DNA of 64,000 nt from the NCBI GenBank assembly GCA_019055375.1, contig JAHQIW010006963.1:1-64000 (forward strand). The letters run 5' to 3'. Both the position numbers and the translations under genes were made by a program. Under the pieces are notes generated by a model. It was not told the DNA's origin and ran no database searches. It was given only the letters and a program-made list of their open reading frames with translations. Each line of letters begins with the position of its first letter. The first letter of the stretch is position 1. Source of the stretch: Parelaphostrongylus tenuis (lineage: Eukaryota > Nematoda > Chromadorea > Rhabditida > Metastrongylidae). This document shows, in pieces, positions 48,520 through 58,868 of the stretch.

Positions 48520-49320
48520 TTTTTCATCGTTTTGATTATTTTAAGATTTTCTGTACATGTTCGCATGCTTTTAGCGCAAATATAACGTTTATGTTTGGAA
48601 GGAAAAGCTCTCTCGTCGTGCGAAATCACAGTGATGTTGGCATTCTGTCAATCGTATTAAATTGTACAAGAATATAATGATATAAATCGATCAATTTTGA
48701 TGTATTTCATTATGAACACACTTAAAAGTTATAATAGTGACTCGAAATTGGAAAACAATGAACAGTATGTCAAAAGAAGCTGTTGCACAATGCATGCAAA
48801 GTCAGGTCATCGATAATTCATACCATAATCGAGTTTTTGTAGCAGGGCTTCATCCATTTTTAATAATTCATATAATGATGCACACGAGGAAGATGGAAAC
48901 TTATGGATTACAAAAGATTTCTGTGCAAAAAGGGCAATCATATTCAGGAAATTTTTAAGTATAGCAGGCCACCCATTTTACCATTGTTTCAGTGATTCCA
49001 AGTTTTATTTATAGTCTGGGTTTAGAGATCTAATCTTTTCTGACAATCGAAACCTGATACTTCGACAATGAGTTGAATTGGCTGCTGTAACAGATTCACA
49101 ACAACATCTAATGATTTTACATCAGCTACGAGCTAAACTAGCCATTGCGTATTCTAGGTAATGTAATTGTACCGCGTATAATTATGTCTATTTCCTAGTT
49201 ACTGTGAGAGATTGGATCCGTATGTAAGAAGATTTCTGTAAAGCTTTTAGTTGTTGATGTTGTCCTTTATGGAGGTTATTGTAAAGCGGCTAGTTGTCGT
49301 ACTGTGAGAGAAGTTCTGCC
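48520..49320. other. No gene seen
   Basis: AT-rich, no supported feature. Confidence 0.3.
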
Positions 49321-49329
49321 GGCAACCAG

Positions 49330-50630
49330 CTGAATTCTACGAACTGCTCATGACCGATCGTTGGGGTTGAATGTAGAGCAGACAAATATCGATGGCATCA
49401 GAAGCACGCTGATTAGGAGAATACCACTGTGGAAGAAATGAAGGCATTCATGGCTATGTGTATGCAATTATGCGTTGTGAAGCTACCACACCTGAAAAAT
49501 TTTCGAGCAGTTATCCGCCTTTTGGAAACCCCGTCTTAGAAGTAGATTTCATGCTAGACGTAGATTTCTGAAGATTCTGAGGAATTTGCATTTTCGGGCA
49601 GCTCCAAGTGGGATGGAAAGGACAAACTACACAAAATCACGAAGCTTTAGCTTGTCCATAGGAATTGTCAAGTTGCATATAGACCTGAGAAGAATGTATG
49701 CATCGATGGATCAATGGTACCCTTCAAAGGAAAAATCGTTTTATTGACAATACCTTCCCAGCAAGAGACACAGATACAGGGTGAAACTATTCAAACAGTG
49801 CAGTGTAGGAGGATACATGTACAACACGATCCCATACGCAGGTGCAAGCAAACTCTTAAGCGTGCCGGACGAAATGCAGACAGTATTGTGATGGACCTAA
49901 TGGACGGCTTTTCAGATGAGGGCCGACAGCTCTATACTGAAAATTGCTACATCAGTGTTGAATTTGCCGAGGCTCTTTTATGCACTACCCACTGGAGAAA
50001 GTGCAGGCATTGGCCATATAGAATAAGAGGAGTAATGCTGCTCAGGCGTAATGACTACAGAGATGTAGTGATGACTTCTACCGCACACAGTCCCATAATC
50101 AATCCAACGACGAGAAAATATGAGGTCGTGGAGAGTTACAAGAAGAACAAATTGCTCGTCTATTTCACTGACCAAATGGCTGCTTATTGCTTATGACCAA
50201 GAAGACATAGCAATGGTGAGTGAATTTTGCTGCGATATTGCTTTGCAATATCTAATTTACAGTTCAGGTATACCCGCCTGTTCTTCCACCTGATCACGCA
50301 TACGAGCCTTATGAACGCGTGGAAAATCTACAAAGATTGCGTAGAGAACATTTCATTCACCGATTTCTGTATATTTATGTCAGGTACTCACAAGATTATG
50401 TCGCTCCACAGCCGACACCCAGGCGTACTCTCGAAGTCACTTTGCCACGTCATGGACGGTGTTAGAAAATTGTTAATAAGTGTAAATACTGCTTATGCTC
50501 GAAACAAAGCTCATAGTGTAAGCACGAGGTGCAGTCGATGTAAGCAGTATATTCGTTTACCTTGTTCTAATACTGCTTATTGGAGATGTGTTGTTAGGCG
50601 CTTTCATGTTCGACAAAATGTATAATTTCA
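49330..50630 (+). pseudogene. piggyBac-family transposase relic
   Basis: The plus strand shows piggyBac transposase landmarks in order across frameshifts. TVEEMKAFMAMCMQ and VVKLPHLKNF come first, then RRFLKILRNLHF. MVPFKGKIVL follows (normally preceded by the CIDE motif with the first catalytic Asp; here VCIDGS). IVMDLMDGFSDEGRQLYTEN comes next (second Asp region), then DYRDVVMTSTAHSP and KNKLLVYFTDQMAAYC (third Asp, D of FTDQ). Last is a C-terminal cysteine-rich stretch: CKYCLCSKQ, then RCSRCKQYIRLPCSN. Frameshifts near 49780 and after 50196 and stops in the Cys-rich domain make it inactive. No TTAA-flanked inverted repeats were identified. Confidence 0.8.
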
Positions 50631-50639
50631 GTCGAAAAA

Positions 50640-51320
50640 TCATGTCGCATAATAGTGAAGACATTTGTGAACCGAGAACTTATTAGTTCAGGATTCAATG
50701 TTTATTGTTATAAAACGCATAATTTTTTTTTGAATGCAACAAGCAACATTATATGCCAAGCGAGTGAATGTTGATTGGTACTGATATTTAGCCTGAACCA
50801 CTAATGATTGATGATTGTTGTATAATTTATTGCTTGCTGAATGAATATTTCAAACAAAAGATCAACGCATTAGTGAAAGGCTTGAAAAATTTGGGTGAGG
50901 AATATGCAATTTCTCCAGAGAAGTACTCTACAAATTCATGAAAGTGGGCTTCATGAAAGCTTATTCCACTGCGTGCTAAAAGTCACATCACGTGAGCTTC
51001 TTGAAAAAAAAACATAAATCGAAAAAAATCCCTTTCAGTTTTACACTGTTGCATATCGTCAATAAATAATAAGTAAGAAATGGAGATGCGGTATTTTCCC
51101 CTTGATGTTATCTTGATATTGAGAAGTGCGAATTTTTAGAACGAGTGGACTTTCTTTTCACTAAAAAGACTTTTATAGAAAGCCTCTGGTAACATATCAT
51201 TCTTTCTAATTTTAAATTGTCTCTAGGGTGCGAATTTCACTATACAATCAACAAAAACACCCAGTCCCACATTCACTCCGAGATAAGTTTACAATTCTCA
51301 TGTATATGAAAATCGAGTAA
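50640..51320. other. No gene seen
   Basis: Contains patches of the GTGGACTTTCTTTTCACTAA dispersed repeat near 51145; otherwise nothing. Confidence 0.3.
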
Positions 51321-51324
51321 ACTT

Positions 51325-51700
51325 ATCTTGATTAGCTGACGCGAGGTTGGTAAATTAATCGTAGAAGTTGGGCTGACGTTTCGGCGATCCGCCTTCTTCA
51401 GAGCCTGGGCATATGTGGTGTTAGTCTACTTGAATGAATCGGATGGTCTTATTTATGTGCTGCCTAGGTCAGGTTAAAACATCAAACGAAGAAAGGGCGC
51501 GAGCTATCGTGTGATGGTGACGCATTCGTCCTTCCGGTTCATTTAGGGGTTTTTGGAATCTATCCAAAATGCCTCAAAAGTTTTGCGCATGGATGTTTTT
51601 GATTCCTGCGCTAGGATTGTGACAGTCACATCAAAATCCTTATTGTTGTGTTTTTGTGCCTATGTAAACCTAAAGGTTTGGTTTTGTCTGTCTCGAGCAT
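51325..51700 (-). mobile_element. Penelope-like element 3' end with ribozyme
   Basis: The minus strand at 51480-51690 encodes, with stops, the same endonuclease tail as the 30-kb copy (LGLHRHKNTT-like, then the MNRKDECVTIT equivalent). It continues into the shared 3' repeat, with the intact class B hammerhead at 51371-51405. 5'-truncated near 51700. Confidence 0.75.
51371..51405 (-). ncRNA. Hammerhead-like ribozyme (class B), best copy
   Basis: Minus strand: GGCT pairs with AGCC (helix I), core CTGAAGA, then A, helix II GGCG / CGCC with loop GAT, GAAA, minimal helix III AC/GT, cleavage-site C. All listed pairs are Watson-Crick. Compared with 30372-30406 only the helix II loop differs, so the structure is conserved between copies. 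Confidence 0.7.
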
Positions 51701-52119
51701 GCGTCTTTCACACGACCCCATTTGTCCCTCGTAATATTATGGAGAGACCGAGGATAAATTTAACTCAAAAAGAGTAGAGGGGCTTCATGTAGAAAATCGT
51801 TCCTTTTCTCCATATAGAGCAGGCGTTACATGAATTATACTAATGTTTGCCTGGGTGGCGGCGCTGAACCTTTGGCCACATGAATATCGTATGAAATCCC
51901 TAACCGGTGCGCTATACGCTTTACGCGCTCGTTAGTAGGGTCGTTATCATATGAATGCTATGTTTTGCCTAAAGATAGATGCCCCTTTGAATTTGAGGGT
52001 AAAATCTACCTTTGTTTCGAGTGTTTCATTGAGACCCCCTTCAAATTTCAATATATCTCACAAATAGTCTAAATTCTTTCTATTTTGACTGCCACTTGCA
52101 GTGGTATGATGTTATAGTA

Positions 52120-52550
52120 TACCCAATATGTGGAGTACTGTGCAAAAACGTTTGCGTCAGCGGGATTCGAACCCAAATCTCACTGTTCCCGGGAGCGTAT
52201 GCTAACCATTGCACTACCGACGCTCGTTTTTGCAAAGCACTCTTGCAGTCAGAATAGAAATTATACCACTGCAAATGGCAGTCAAAATAAAAAGAATTTG
52301 GACTGATTATCGATATCCAATGTCTGTCAACACAAGTGGGTTCAATGCCGATAGCGGCTGCGCCGTCAGACCGTCGACGGTTGGCTGTTGGCAGACAACG
52401 CGTTATAGCGTAAATAAGAGTGCTGTGCAAAACAAGCGTCGGTAGTGCAACGGTTAGCATACGCTTCCAGAAAGAGTGAGATCTGGGTTTGAATCCCGGC
52501 TGACGTAAACCTTTTTGCACAGCACTCCACATATTGGGTATACTATCTCA
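52120..52550. repeat. Inverted pair of tRNA-like repeats
   Basis: Two tRNA-like heads face each other, at about 52150-52225 (minus) and 52437-52505 (plus). The plus head has AGTGCAACGGTTAGCATACG (A box) and GGGTTTGAATCCC (B box). Outer ends share CCAATATGTGGAGTACTGTG and its reverse complement, so the whole may move as one inverted-repeat element. Confidence 0.65.
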
Positions 52551-52554
52551 TGAT

Positions 52555-52810
52555 TATTATTTGTGCCAACATGTCATGATCTGGTAATGGGTTCTTGTAC
52601 GGCCCGATGTACAAGCCCTTTGTCTTTTGGTCTTTTGGCCAATATTCTCGCGAGCTTCTACTTTCCCTATAAGGAGCTAGCGACGACGAACGATTTACAC
52701 TGTGACACGAGTGAGGTCACCATCGAATTTACAGTGTTGTACACTCGATTGCTCTTTGGCTGGCTGTACAATAGCCCATCAACAGACCACATGACATGTT
52801 GGCTCAAATA
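52555..52810. repeat. Composite class A repeat with GCCAACATGTCATG inverted ends
   Basis: Begins TTGTGCCAACATGTCATGAT and ends in CACATGACATGTTGGCTC. The left half is minus-oriented class A sequence, the right end plus-oriented. The hammerhead core is lost. Sits directly against the RTE tail at 52811. Confidence 0.5.
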
Positions 52811-53835
52811 ATCACCTGTATCACCTGTCGTCCCGTTGATCGTCGAGTGACTCGAGCGGGTACCAGCAACTCTTCCATTTTTCCCTATCGCGTGCAAGAG
52901 TAGCCAGTGGGACCTCCTTGCTCTAGGAATTCGCTGAGCATCATATCTTTCTTCCATCGCTTTCGTGAAGAAATCGGACCAACGGGTCAGTGGTCTTCCT
53001 TTAGAGCGCTTGACGTCCCGAGGAATCCAGTCGGTAACGGCTCTCGTCCATCGGTTGTCGTTGAAGCGCATCACGTGTCCGGCCCACCTTATTTTCGATA
53101 TCCTGGCGTGTAGAACGGCGTCTCTGATTTTTGATCGTTGACGTAGGTCGGAAGTTCGGATCCTTTGTCTCATTTGCGAAATACGAGATACTCCTAGCAT
53201 CGACCTTTCGACTGCGCGTTCGATAACGGCAAGTGATCTTTCATCCTGCTTACGTAGCGACCAGGTTTCTGCTGCATACGTTAGGGCAGGGATAATTGTC
53301 GAGTCGAAAAGGTGGGCACGGAGTCGGATGTTCTTTGTCCTCTTCACTACATCTTCGATGCTCTTAAACGTTCCCAAGCCGCTCGTTTCCTTCTGCTCAA
53401 CTCTGGGGCTAGGTCGTTCATCATGTTGATTTCACGACCTAGATAGATGTAACTGGAGCACTCGGAAATTGTCGTTCCGTTGAGCGTGAATGGGGCATTA
53501 GAAACCCATCCGTTCCTCATGAACATTGTTTTCGTTAGATTCAGTTGAAGACCGATCTTTCCACAGGCGATGTCGAAATCAGTCAACATTCGTTCCGCTT
53601 GGCTGATGTTTGGTGTTGTGAGAGACGATATCGTCAGCAAAGCGAAGATGGTTTAATTGTCGACCGTCAATTTTCACTCCCATTTCGTCCCATTCTAATG
53701 TTCGCATGACGTTTTGTAGGGTGGCAGTGAATAGTTTTGGCCATATTGTATCGCCTTGTCGAACCCCTCTTCTTACGTCAATGGTGATGTGTTGTAGAAT
53801 GGAGATATTCTGGTCGTGAAATCTTTATAAAACTC
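52811..53835 (-). mobile_element. RTE non-LTR retrotransposon, 3' half, best-preserved copy
   Basis: Minus strand, in three frames. 53640-53830 encodes GVRQGDTI, LFTATLQ-like sequence, MRTLEWDEMGVKIDGRQLNH and LRFADDIV (reverse transcriptase palm with the FADD catalytic pair). 53347-53640 encodes ERMLTDFDIACGKIGLQLNL, TKTMFMRNGW and YLGREINMMNDLAPELSRRK. 52811-53377 encodes VVKRTKNIRLRAHLFDSTII, TYAAETWSLRKQDERSL, IRWAGHVMRFNDNRWTRAV and PLTRWSDFFTKAMEERYDAQ. The 3' tail is the TGATACAGG-type repeat at 52811-52828. Two frameshifts and 5' truncation inside the RT make it non-autonomous. The family is very abundant in hookworm genomes. Confidence 0.9.
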
Positions 53836-53942
53836 AATGCCAAAAACAGTAACAGCTCAAATAATAGGTATGAGATATATTAAAATTTGAGTGTGGTCTT
53901 GGTAAGACACTCCAAATGACTATAAAAATATCGCAAGACGAT

Positions 53943-54003
53943 GGGCTCTGCCCGACTGACGAGTCTGTAAGGACGAAACACGTGTATCGAGCTGTAAGAG
54001 CCC
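53943..54003 (+). ncRNA. Hammerhead ribozyme (class A), copy 1
   Basis: Helix I: GGGCTC (53943-53948) pairs with GAGCCC (53998-54003), plus CGA (53953-53955) with TCG (53987-53989), leaving an internal loop that could make tertiary contacts. Core CTGACGA 53956-53962. Helix II: GTC/GAC with loop TGTAAG. GAAA 53975-53978. Helix III: ACAC/GTGT. The cleavage-site A is 53986. All conserved core bases are present; type I topology. Confidence 0.82.
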
Positions 54004-54268
54004 TTACCAGGCCACATGACAAGTCGGCTCAAATAATAATGAAAGGATCTAAAGGATCTATTGAAATTTGAGCGTGGTCTTCAAAAATCACTCAAAATAA
54101 AGGCATAATATGACAAAAATACCAGCCAAAGAGCAATCGAGTGCGCAAACGCTCTGTGTTAGGTGAAAATTTTGCTTGACATAGAGTGTAAAACGTTCGT
54201 CTTCGATAACTCTCTGTAAGGGAGCAGAGCTCCCAAAAGAACTGACTATAAAAATATCGAAAGACGAT

Positions 54269-54329
54269 GGGTTCTACCCGACTGACGAGTCTGTAAGGAC
54301 GAAACACGTGTATCGAGCTGTAAGAGCCC
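54269..54329 (+). ncRNA. Hammerhead ribozyme (class A), copy 2
   Basis: Same structure as copy 1: core CTGACGA 54282-54288, GAAA 54301-54304, cleavage-site A 54312. The outer helix I is GGGTTC / GAGCCC, so the one difference from copy 1 replaces a C-G pair with a U-G wobble and keeps the helix. A second change lies in the internal loop. Confidence 0.82.
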
Positions 54330-54689
54330 TTACCAGGCCACATGACAAGTCGGCTCAAATAATAATGAAAGGATCTAAAGGATCTATTGAAATTTGAGCG
54401 TGGTCTTAAAAAAGCACTCGAAATAAAGGTACAAATGGCAGTCTGAAGGGAATTCTATTCAGGTCTGGGATATTGTTCTCTTGCGACCTGATTCCACTTT
54501 TGGAATATTTCCGAGTGGCAAATGTTTTGTTGCCGTTGAAATGGCAACTTTTCGTGACAAGTTTAACGATTCGTTCCTTTCCTCTTCTCCTGTGCACACG
54601 TTTTTAGCCATTCAAAACATGTTTTTAATTGGAGATTTTTTTCATGTGTGAAGGATGAGATGAAAGATGATTAACCAAAATGTTTTTGT

Positions 54690-55290
54690 TAATTGGTTTT
54701 CAAAACCATTTTGTACTATAGCCACTATCCAACAGTTTCACTTGGATGTTTAAGAATCGAAGTCTGCTCCCGTCTGGACTCTCTCGCGTAAATTTGATAT
54801 GATCTGACTGTCCGTTCAAAACTTCAAAACATATGTCAATTTCTTGTGTGGAAGGGGCAATGAAACAATCGTCTATATTACGGCAATAGAGCGATGGGCG
54901 GTGAGCGAAAACTGGAGCCTCCACTTTATACATGAAAGCGATAGCAAGACTAGGTGCCAAACGTTTGTCCCATGGCTAACCCCCTGAGTTGTGTGAAATA
55001 TCCACCCGACCTCCGAAAATTGAACAACCAAGACATTGTTTTAGAGGGGATTAGTTGTGAATTAAGAAGCCATACATATTTACTTTTTGCTCATTTTCTG
55101 TTAGAAGTTTAAAAATGGCTTGCATTTCAGAGTCATTTGATACGTTTGTATAGAGTGAGGTAACATCAAATGACTCCATTACGTGCGAGTTGCTTGGTTG
55201 CGCGCAAAGAAGGTGATCTAGGAACATTTGAGTATTGGGTAGATGGGTTGGTATGAATTTAAGCACCTGAGTAAAATTTCAACCGCCATT
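54690..55290 (-). pseudogene. Penelope-like reverse transcriptase fragment
   Basis: Minus strand. 55051-55266 reads VMESFDVTSLYTNVSNDSEM, the Penelope RT motif with the first catalytic Asp (DVTSLYTNV). 54700-54960 reads RPSLYCRNIDDCFIAPSTQE (the YxDD-type box), then GQSDHIKFTRE and LRFLNIQVKLLDSGYSTKWF. The spacing between the two fits a Penelope-like RT palm. A stop and frameshift near 54960-55050 separate them. No endonuclease follows to the left, where the tandem class A repeats begin. Confidence 0.82.
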
Positions 55291-55299
55291 GTGCATTTG

Positions 55300-56330
55300 T
55301 ATCACCTGTCTTGCAAAACCTAGCTTGAAAGCACATCTTTTACAACTAAACATTTCTAATCGAGGTCTATGTGGAGGTATTTCTAATATGGAGCTCGAGT
55401 AAGAGTAGGAAGAGCGCGCGCTCATCATTGCTTATGATACGGTACTTTCCCTATCAGCACCTATATTCAAAAAAAAAATTTCTCTGCTCTTTCTAGGCAT
55501 TTTAATATTTATTTGTAGCTTGAATTTCGAAAAATTGAAAAGTTGTACTTCATCTTTTGAAAGGTCTCTGTATTACACTGTGGCAGTAAAATGAATATGT
55601 TATTTAACACTTGAGCATCTTTTGATGAGTAACGCTTTTCCTAAAAAAAAACTCAGCAGTCTTCGACAAGTCAAATCTCTGCAAATTTGACAGTGTTCTT
55701 GGTTTTTCCAGAAACCTCTTTATTGCGCTGCAGCACTGAAATTGAGATTGCATTTCAGATGCGGCGCGAATGCCTTCCATGGGTATGTGCGTGTATGTTG
55801 CAACTTTGGCATCAAGCCGTCGCCGTTCAATAACAAGTCGGTTGCTCAAATATCGAGAATTTCAATGGTGTGCTTGCTTTTGGAAAAATTCTCTTTGCAA
55901 GCTGTAGCAACAAGAATGAAACTGTGCTACACATTTGAGTATTTTTTGCTAGACGCGGTTTTTTCTCTCAGGCTTTCACATTCATTCGATAGCGCAAGTC
56001 TTGGAAATTTCAAGGATATGCTTAGTTTTTGAGGCAGACTTCTAAGTTCGCCGTTACGGCCAAAAGAATATTGAGTTTTACACTCGGCGCACACCGGACG
56101 TCTCATGTGAATTACGCTGCGCACGGCGCCGAGTGCGAAACTCAACAATCTTTTAGCTGTAATAACACATTGAAACCACCTTCTCAAAACCAAGCTTATC
56201 ATTGAGACCGCTGAGATTTGTGCTATCGAATGGTTATGAAGGTCCAAATGAAAACCTCTGTTCGGCGGAAGATGTTTGAGCGTGAAAGAAAATTTGCCGC
56301 CGTCTGCCATATAAGTACCAAAGATTTCTC
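55300..56330. repeat. Dispersed repeat (class R), long copy with internal inversion
   Basis: 55560-56030 has the class R modules in one orientation (CTTTATTGCGCTGCAGCACT, then TTTGCAAGCTGTAGCAACAA) and 56035-56300 has them in the other (GTGCGAAACTCAACAATC and CTATCGAATGGTTATGAAGG). No coding region is supported; open frames across it are repeat sequence. Confidence 0.45.
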
Positions 56331-56339
56331 TCCACCTTT

Positions 56340-57330
56340 ACGATATAATATAAAAAAACCATATGAATAATAGAACATTTCTTTCAGATTCTCAATATTC
56401 AAGCTGCCGAATAAATACTAAAACCTTGGAAGGAATTAAAAAAATTTTTTTTCTTGGATATGAATGCGGATAGGGGAGAAGCACCGAGAATACTTCTCTG
56501 GAGACACATATTTCTGACTGATAGTTTGCATAATGCCGATGTTCTAAGCCTTTTATTCAAACATGGTTGCCGTTTTGCACCCAAAATTCCTCCACTATCC
56601 ATCAATGCTCAACCTCTTCGCACGTACGTCAGCTCTGAATAAATGGAAATAAACAGTTGATTGATATAAACTTAGTGCATAGTGAGGGTTTCCAGTGAAA
56701 ACTTATCAATTACATCCTGATTTTTCTTAGTAGAGTGAAAAGTCTTAGTAAGGCTACTTTTATTAGAAACGTCAGTGCTTTCTTCGTAACCCGCATAGTT
56801 GGAGGAAAAATCAAACACTTTCAGAAAGGCCATTCTCAAAACTTTCATTGATTTTGTGTTATTTTATTTATATTTATCTGTAATTCGATCATATTTATCT
56901 TTTATCTCTTATGTCAATGACTAATCGTCTTTGTTAAAGTCGCGAATGAATGATTAGTCGAATAATCAATCACATTACCATTTTCAGCGACTAGTACTAC
57001 AACATAAATCTTTGAGTTTTCATAAATTTTTGATGGAAATGGCACACAAAATTTATCACGACAATTAATTATTAGAAACAATGATCATTTGTCAAAAATG
57101 GTTCATTGCATGCTATCCCATTTCATCGACGACTCTCAATAACTATTCACCTATTAGTATGTATTAAAAGTCAGGGCCTCTATTGAATTATAGAATAAGC
57201 CTTGTTCTATCGTTCTATGAGTACTGTAAATAAAATAGATACGGAATAAAGCGGTTCAAAGTCCATGGTGAACGTGGGTACGTACACGATACAATGATTT
57301 ATGCAGGCGCGGGCACGAATCCTAGATCAG
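56340..57330. other. No gene firmly seen
   Basis: A TTTCTTTCAG acceptor at 56388 precedes two overlapping open frames (about 60-68 codons) without known domains. Confidence 0.3.
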
Positions 57331-57359
57331 TCAGGCGTGACATGACAGTGTTGTGACGA

Positions 57360-57640
57360 GATAATGGACGACCTGCTAGATAAAGGGAGACATCGCGTCG
57401 CACTCAACTGGTGTACTAGAGCTTCCCTAGCCGAGACTCTATTACAAAGAGACACATACTTGAGCGATACCTGCAAGAAGGAGACAAAGGTTTGCAAAAA
57501 GAACTCATGCAAGAGAATCCTTGCAGGCATAGACGAGAAGTGATGCAGAACTCAGAAATGCAATGGTGCTTAGATGAATGGATAAAGTCGAAGTCACAAT
57601 GGTTTCGATAGCGCACGGCCTCCATTAATCCACAGACGAT
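57360..57640 (+). pseudogene. Unrecognised coding-like remnant
   Basis: Two overlapping plus frames look protein-like. One runs 57364-57543 (MDDLLDKGRHRVALNWCTRA, then SLAETLLQRDTYL). The other continues in a shifted frame (LERYLQEGDKGLQKELMQEN, then EMQWCLDEWIKSKSQWF) to a stop near 57610. The charged, helix-prone composition suggests one ancestral frame broken by a frameshift near 57450. No family was recognised. Confidence 0.28.
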
Positions 57641-57679
57641 ATTTCCAGAAATCGCAAACATATGTAGTGTGGTCAGTCT

Positions 57680-58270
57680 TGGCCTACTAGACTACGCCCG
57701 CTAGGTCAAGATCATTCAGTTTAAAGTGAACATGTATGGCAGCTGAGTAGAAATCGATGCTCCCTAGTTGGCTCAAGGCCATCAAACTGACCATGACGAC
57801 ATAGGCGCTGCACTGAATGCTACCGAGGTTCGCTAAGGCTGGACAACGTGTTTGTGCTCAAAAAAGCTAGAAAAGTTCTTACGAGGTGTAGCCAATGTTA
57901 GAATCCAAAATCTACTTCTCAAAGGGTCAGATAATTCACATAGGGATTGCATAGTCTGAGTACGAGAGTTTCATATTAAAAATTGTCGATTGTAGTGGCT
58001 CACAAATAGGTTGCCTTCAGATATGAGGACTGTTGAATGATTTAGGATGTGCAAAATGGCTAGTGCATGTACAATTTGCAATTGTACAGATTGTATTATG
58101 ATATCAAACTGATAAATGTTCTCCAATGCTTGTTTTCTAGGATTAATTGTTTATGTTCGATGTTTTCAATACCAGTAGTTGATTATTGAATAAATAAATT
58201 GAGTACAACGTTTATAGTAACAGAACTATGTGAATTACTTCTCAGAAACATGCATTTTTTAGAACAGTTG
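57680..58270. other. No gene seen
   Basis: No supported feature. Confidence 0.3.
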
Positions 58271-58373
58271 GAAGGGTTCAAAAGATCGACTGTTTTTTCA
58301 ACCCCCAAAAAAACATTCAATATAATTCCAAAAAAAAAGAATGATTCAAGCTCAAAAAGGGGTTGGTACGCCA

Positions 58374-58421
58374 GGGTCATACACCGGTGTTTCGGAGGTT
58401 CGTCCTCCTCATCAGTGACCC
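58374..58421 (-). ncRNA. Hammerhead ribozyme (class C), intact
   Basis: Minus strand, 48 nt. Helix I is GGGTCA / TGACCC, six pairs. Core CTGATGA. Helix II is GGAGG / CCTCC with loop ACGAA. GAAA. Helix III is ACACC / GGTGT (fully self-complementary, or three pairs with a CCGG loop). Cleavage-site A precedes TGACCC. Every conserved core position is present. Confidence 0.88.
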
Positions 58422-58552
58422 CCGCCCCACATTCAGCCCTGCATTGAAGCAAGGAGGGAGGCGTATGTGGTGATGGCACAGTGTACTATGACACTGTACC
58501 ATCACCACCTCTCAGTCGATAGATTTTTGCCCTGCAGGGCAATGTGGGGCGG

Positions 58553-58599
58553 GGGTCACTGATGAGGAGGACGAACCTCCGAAACACAGTGTATGACCC
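58553..58599 (+). ncRNA. Hammerhead ribozyme (class C), intact
   Basis: GGGTCA 58553-58558 pairs with TGACCC 58594-58599. Core CTGATGA 58559-58565. Helix II is GGAGG/CCTCC. GAAA 58581-58584. Helix III is ACAC A GTGT. Cleavage-site A is 58593. Helix III differs from the inverted copy but still pairs. Confidence 0.88.
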
Positions 58600-58822
58600 T
58601 GGCTACCAACCACTTTTTGAGCTTGAATCATTCTTTTTTTTTGGAATTATATTGAATGTTTTTTTGGGGGTTTCAAAAACAGTCGATCTTTTGAATATAG
58701 TTTTGATCTAACAGCAAAAATCTATCGACTGAGAGGTGGTGATGGTACAGTGTCATAGTACACTGTGCCATCACCACATACGCCTCCCTCCTTGCTTCAA
58801 TGCAGGGCTGAATGTGGGGCGG

Positions 58823-58868
58823 GGGTCACTGATAGGAGGACGAACCTCCGAAACACCGGTGTATGACC
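58823..58868 (+). ncRNA. Hammerhead ribozyme (class C), broken by one-base deletion
   Basis: Same as the other two copies, except that the core reads CTGATAGGAGG: one G is lost from CTGATGAGGAGG. Loss of a core base should abolish cleavage although all three helices remain. Confidence 0.8.

Larger units (their letters stand above)
53870..54430 (+). repeat. Tandem pair of ribozyme-bearing repeats, 326-bp period
   Basis: The block from ACTATAAAAATATCG through GGCTCAAATAATAATGAAAG and GAAATTTGAGCGTGGTCTT occurs twice, at 53919 and 54245, exactly 326 bp apart. Each copy has a class A hammerhead. Tandem terminal repeats are typical of Penelope-like elements, and a Penelope-like RT fragment lies 260 bp to the right, on the opposite strand. 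Confidence 0.85.
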
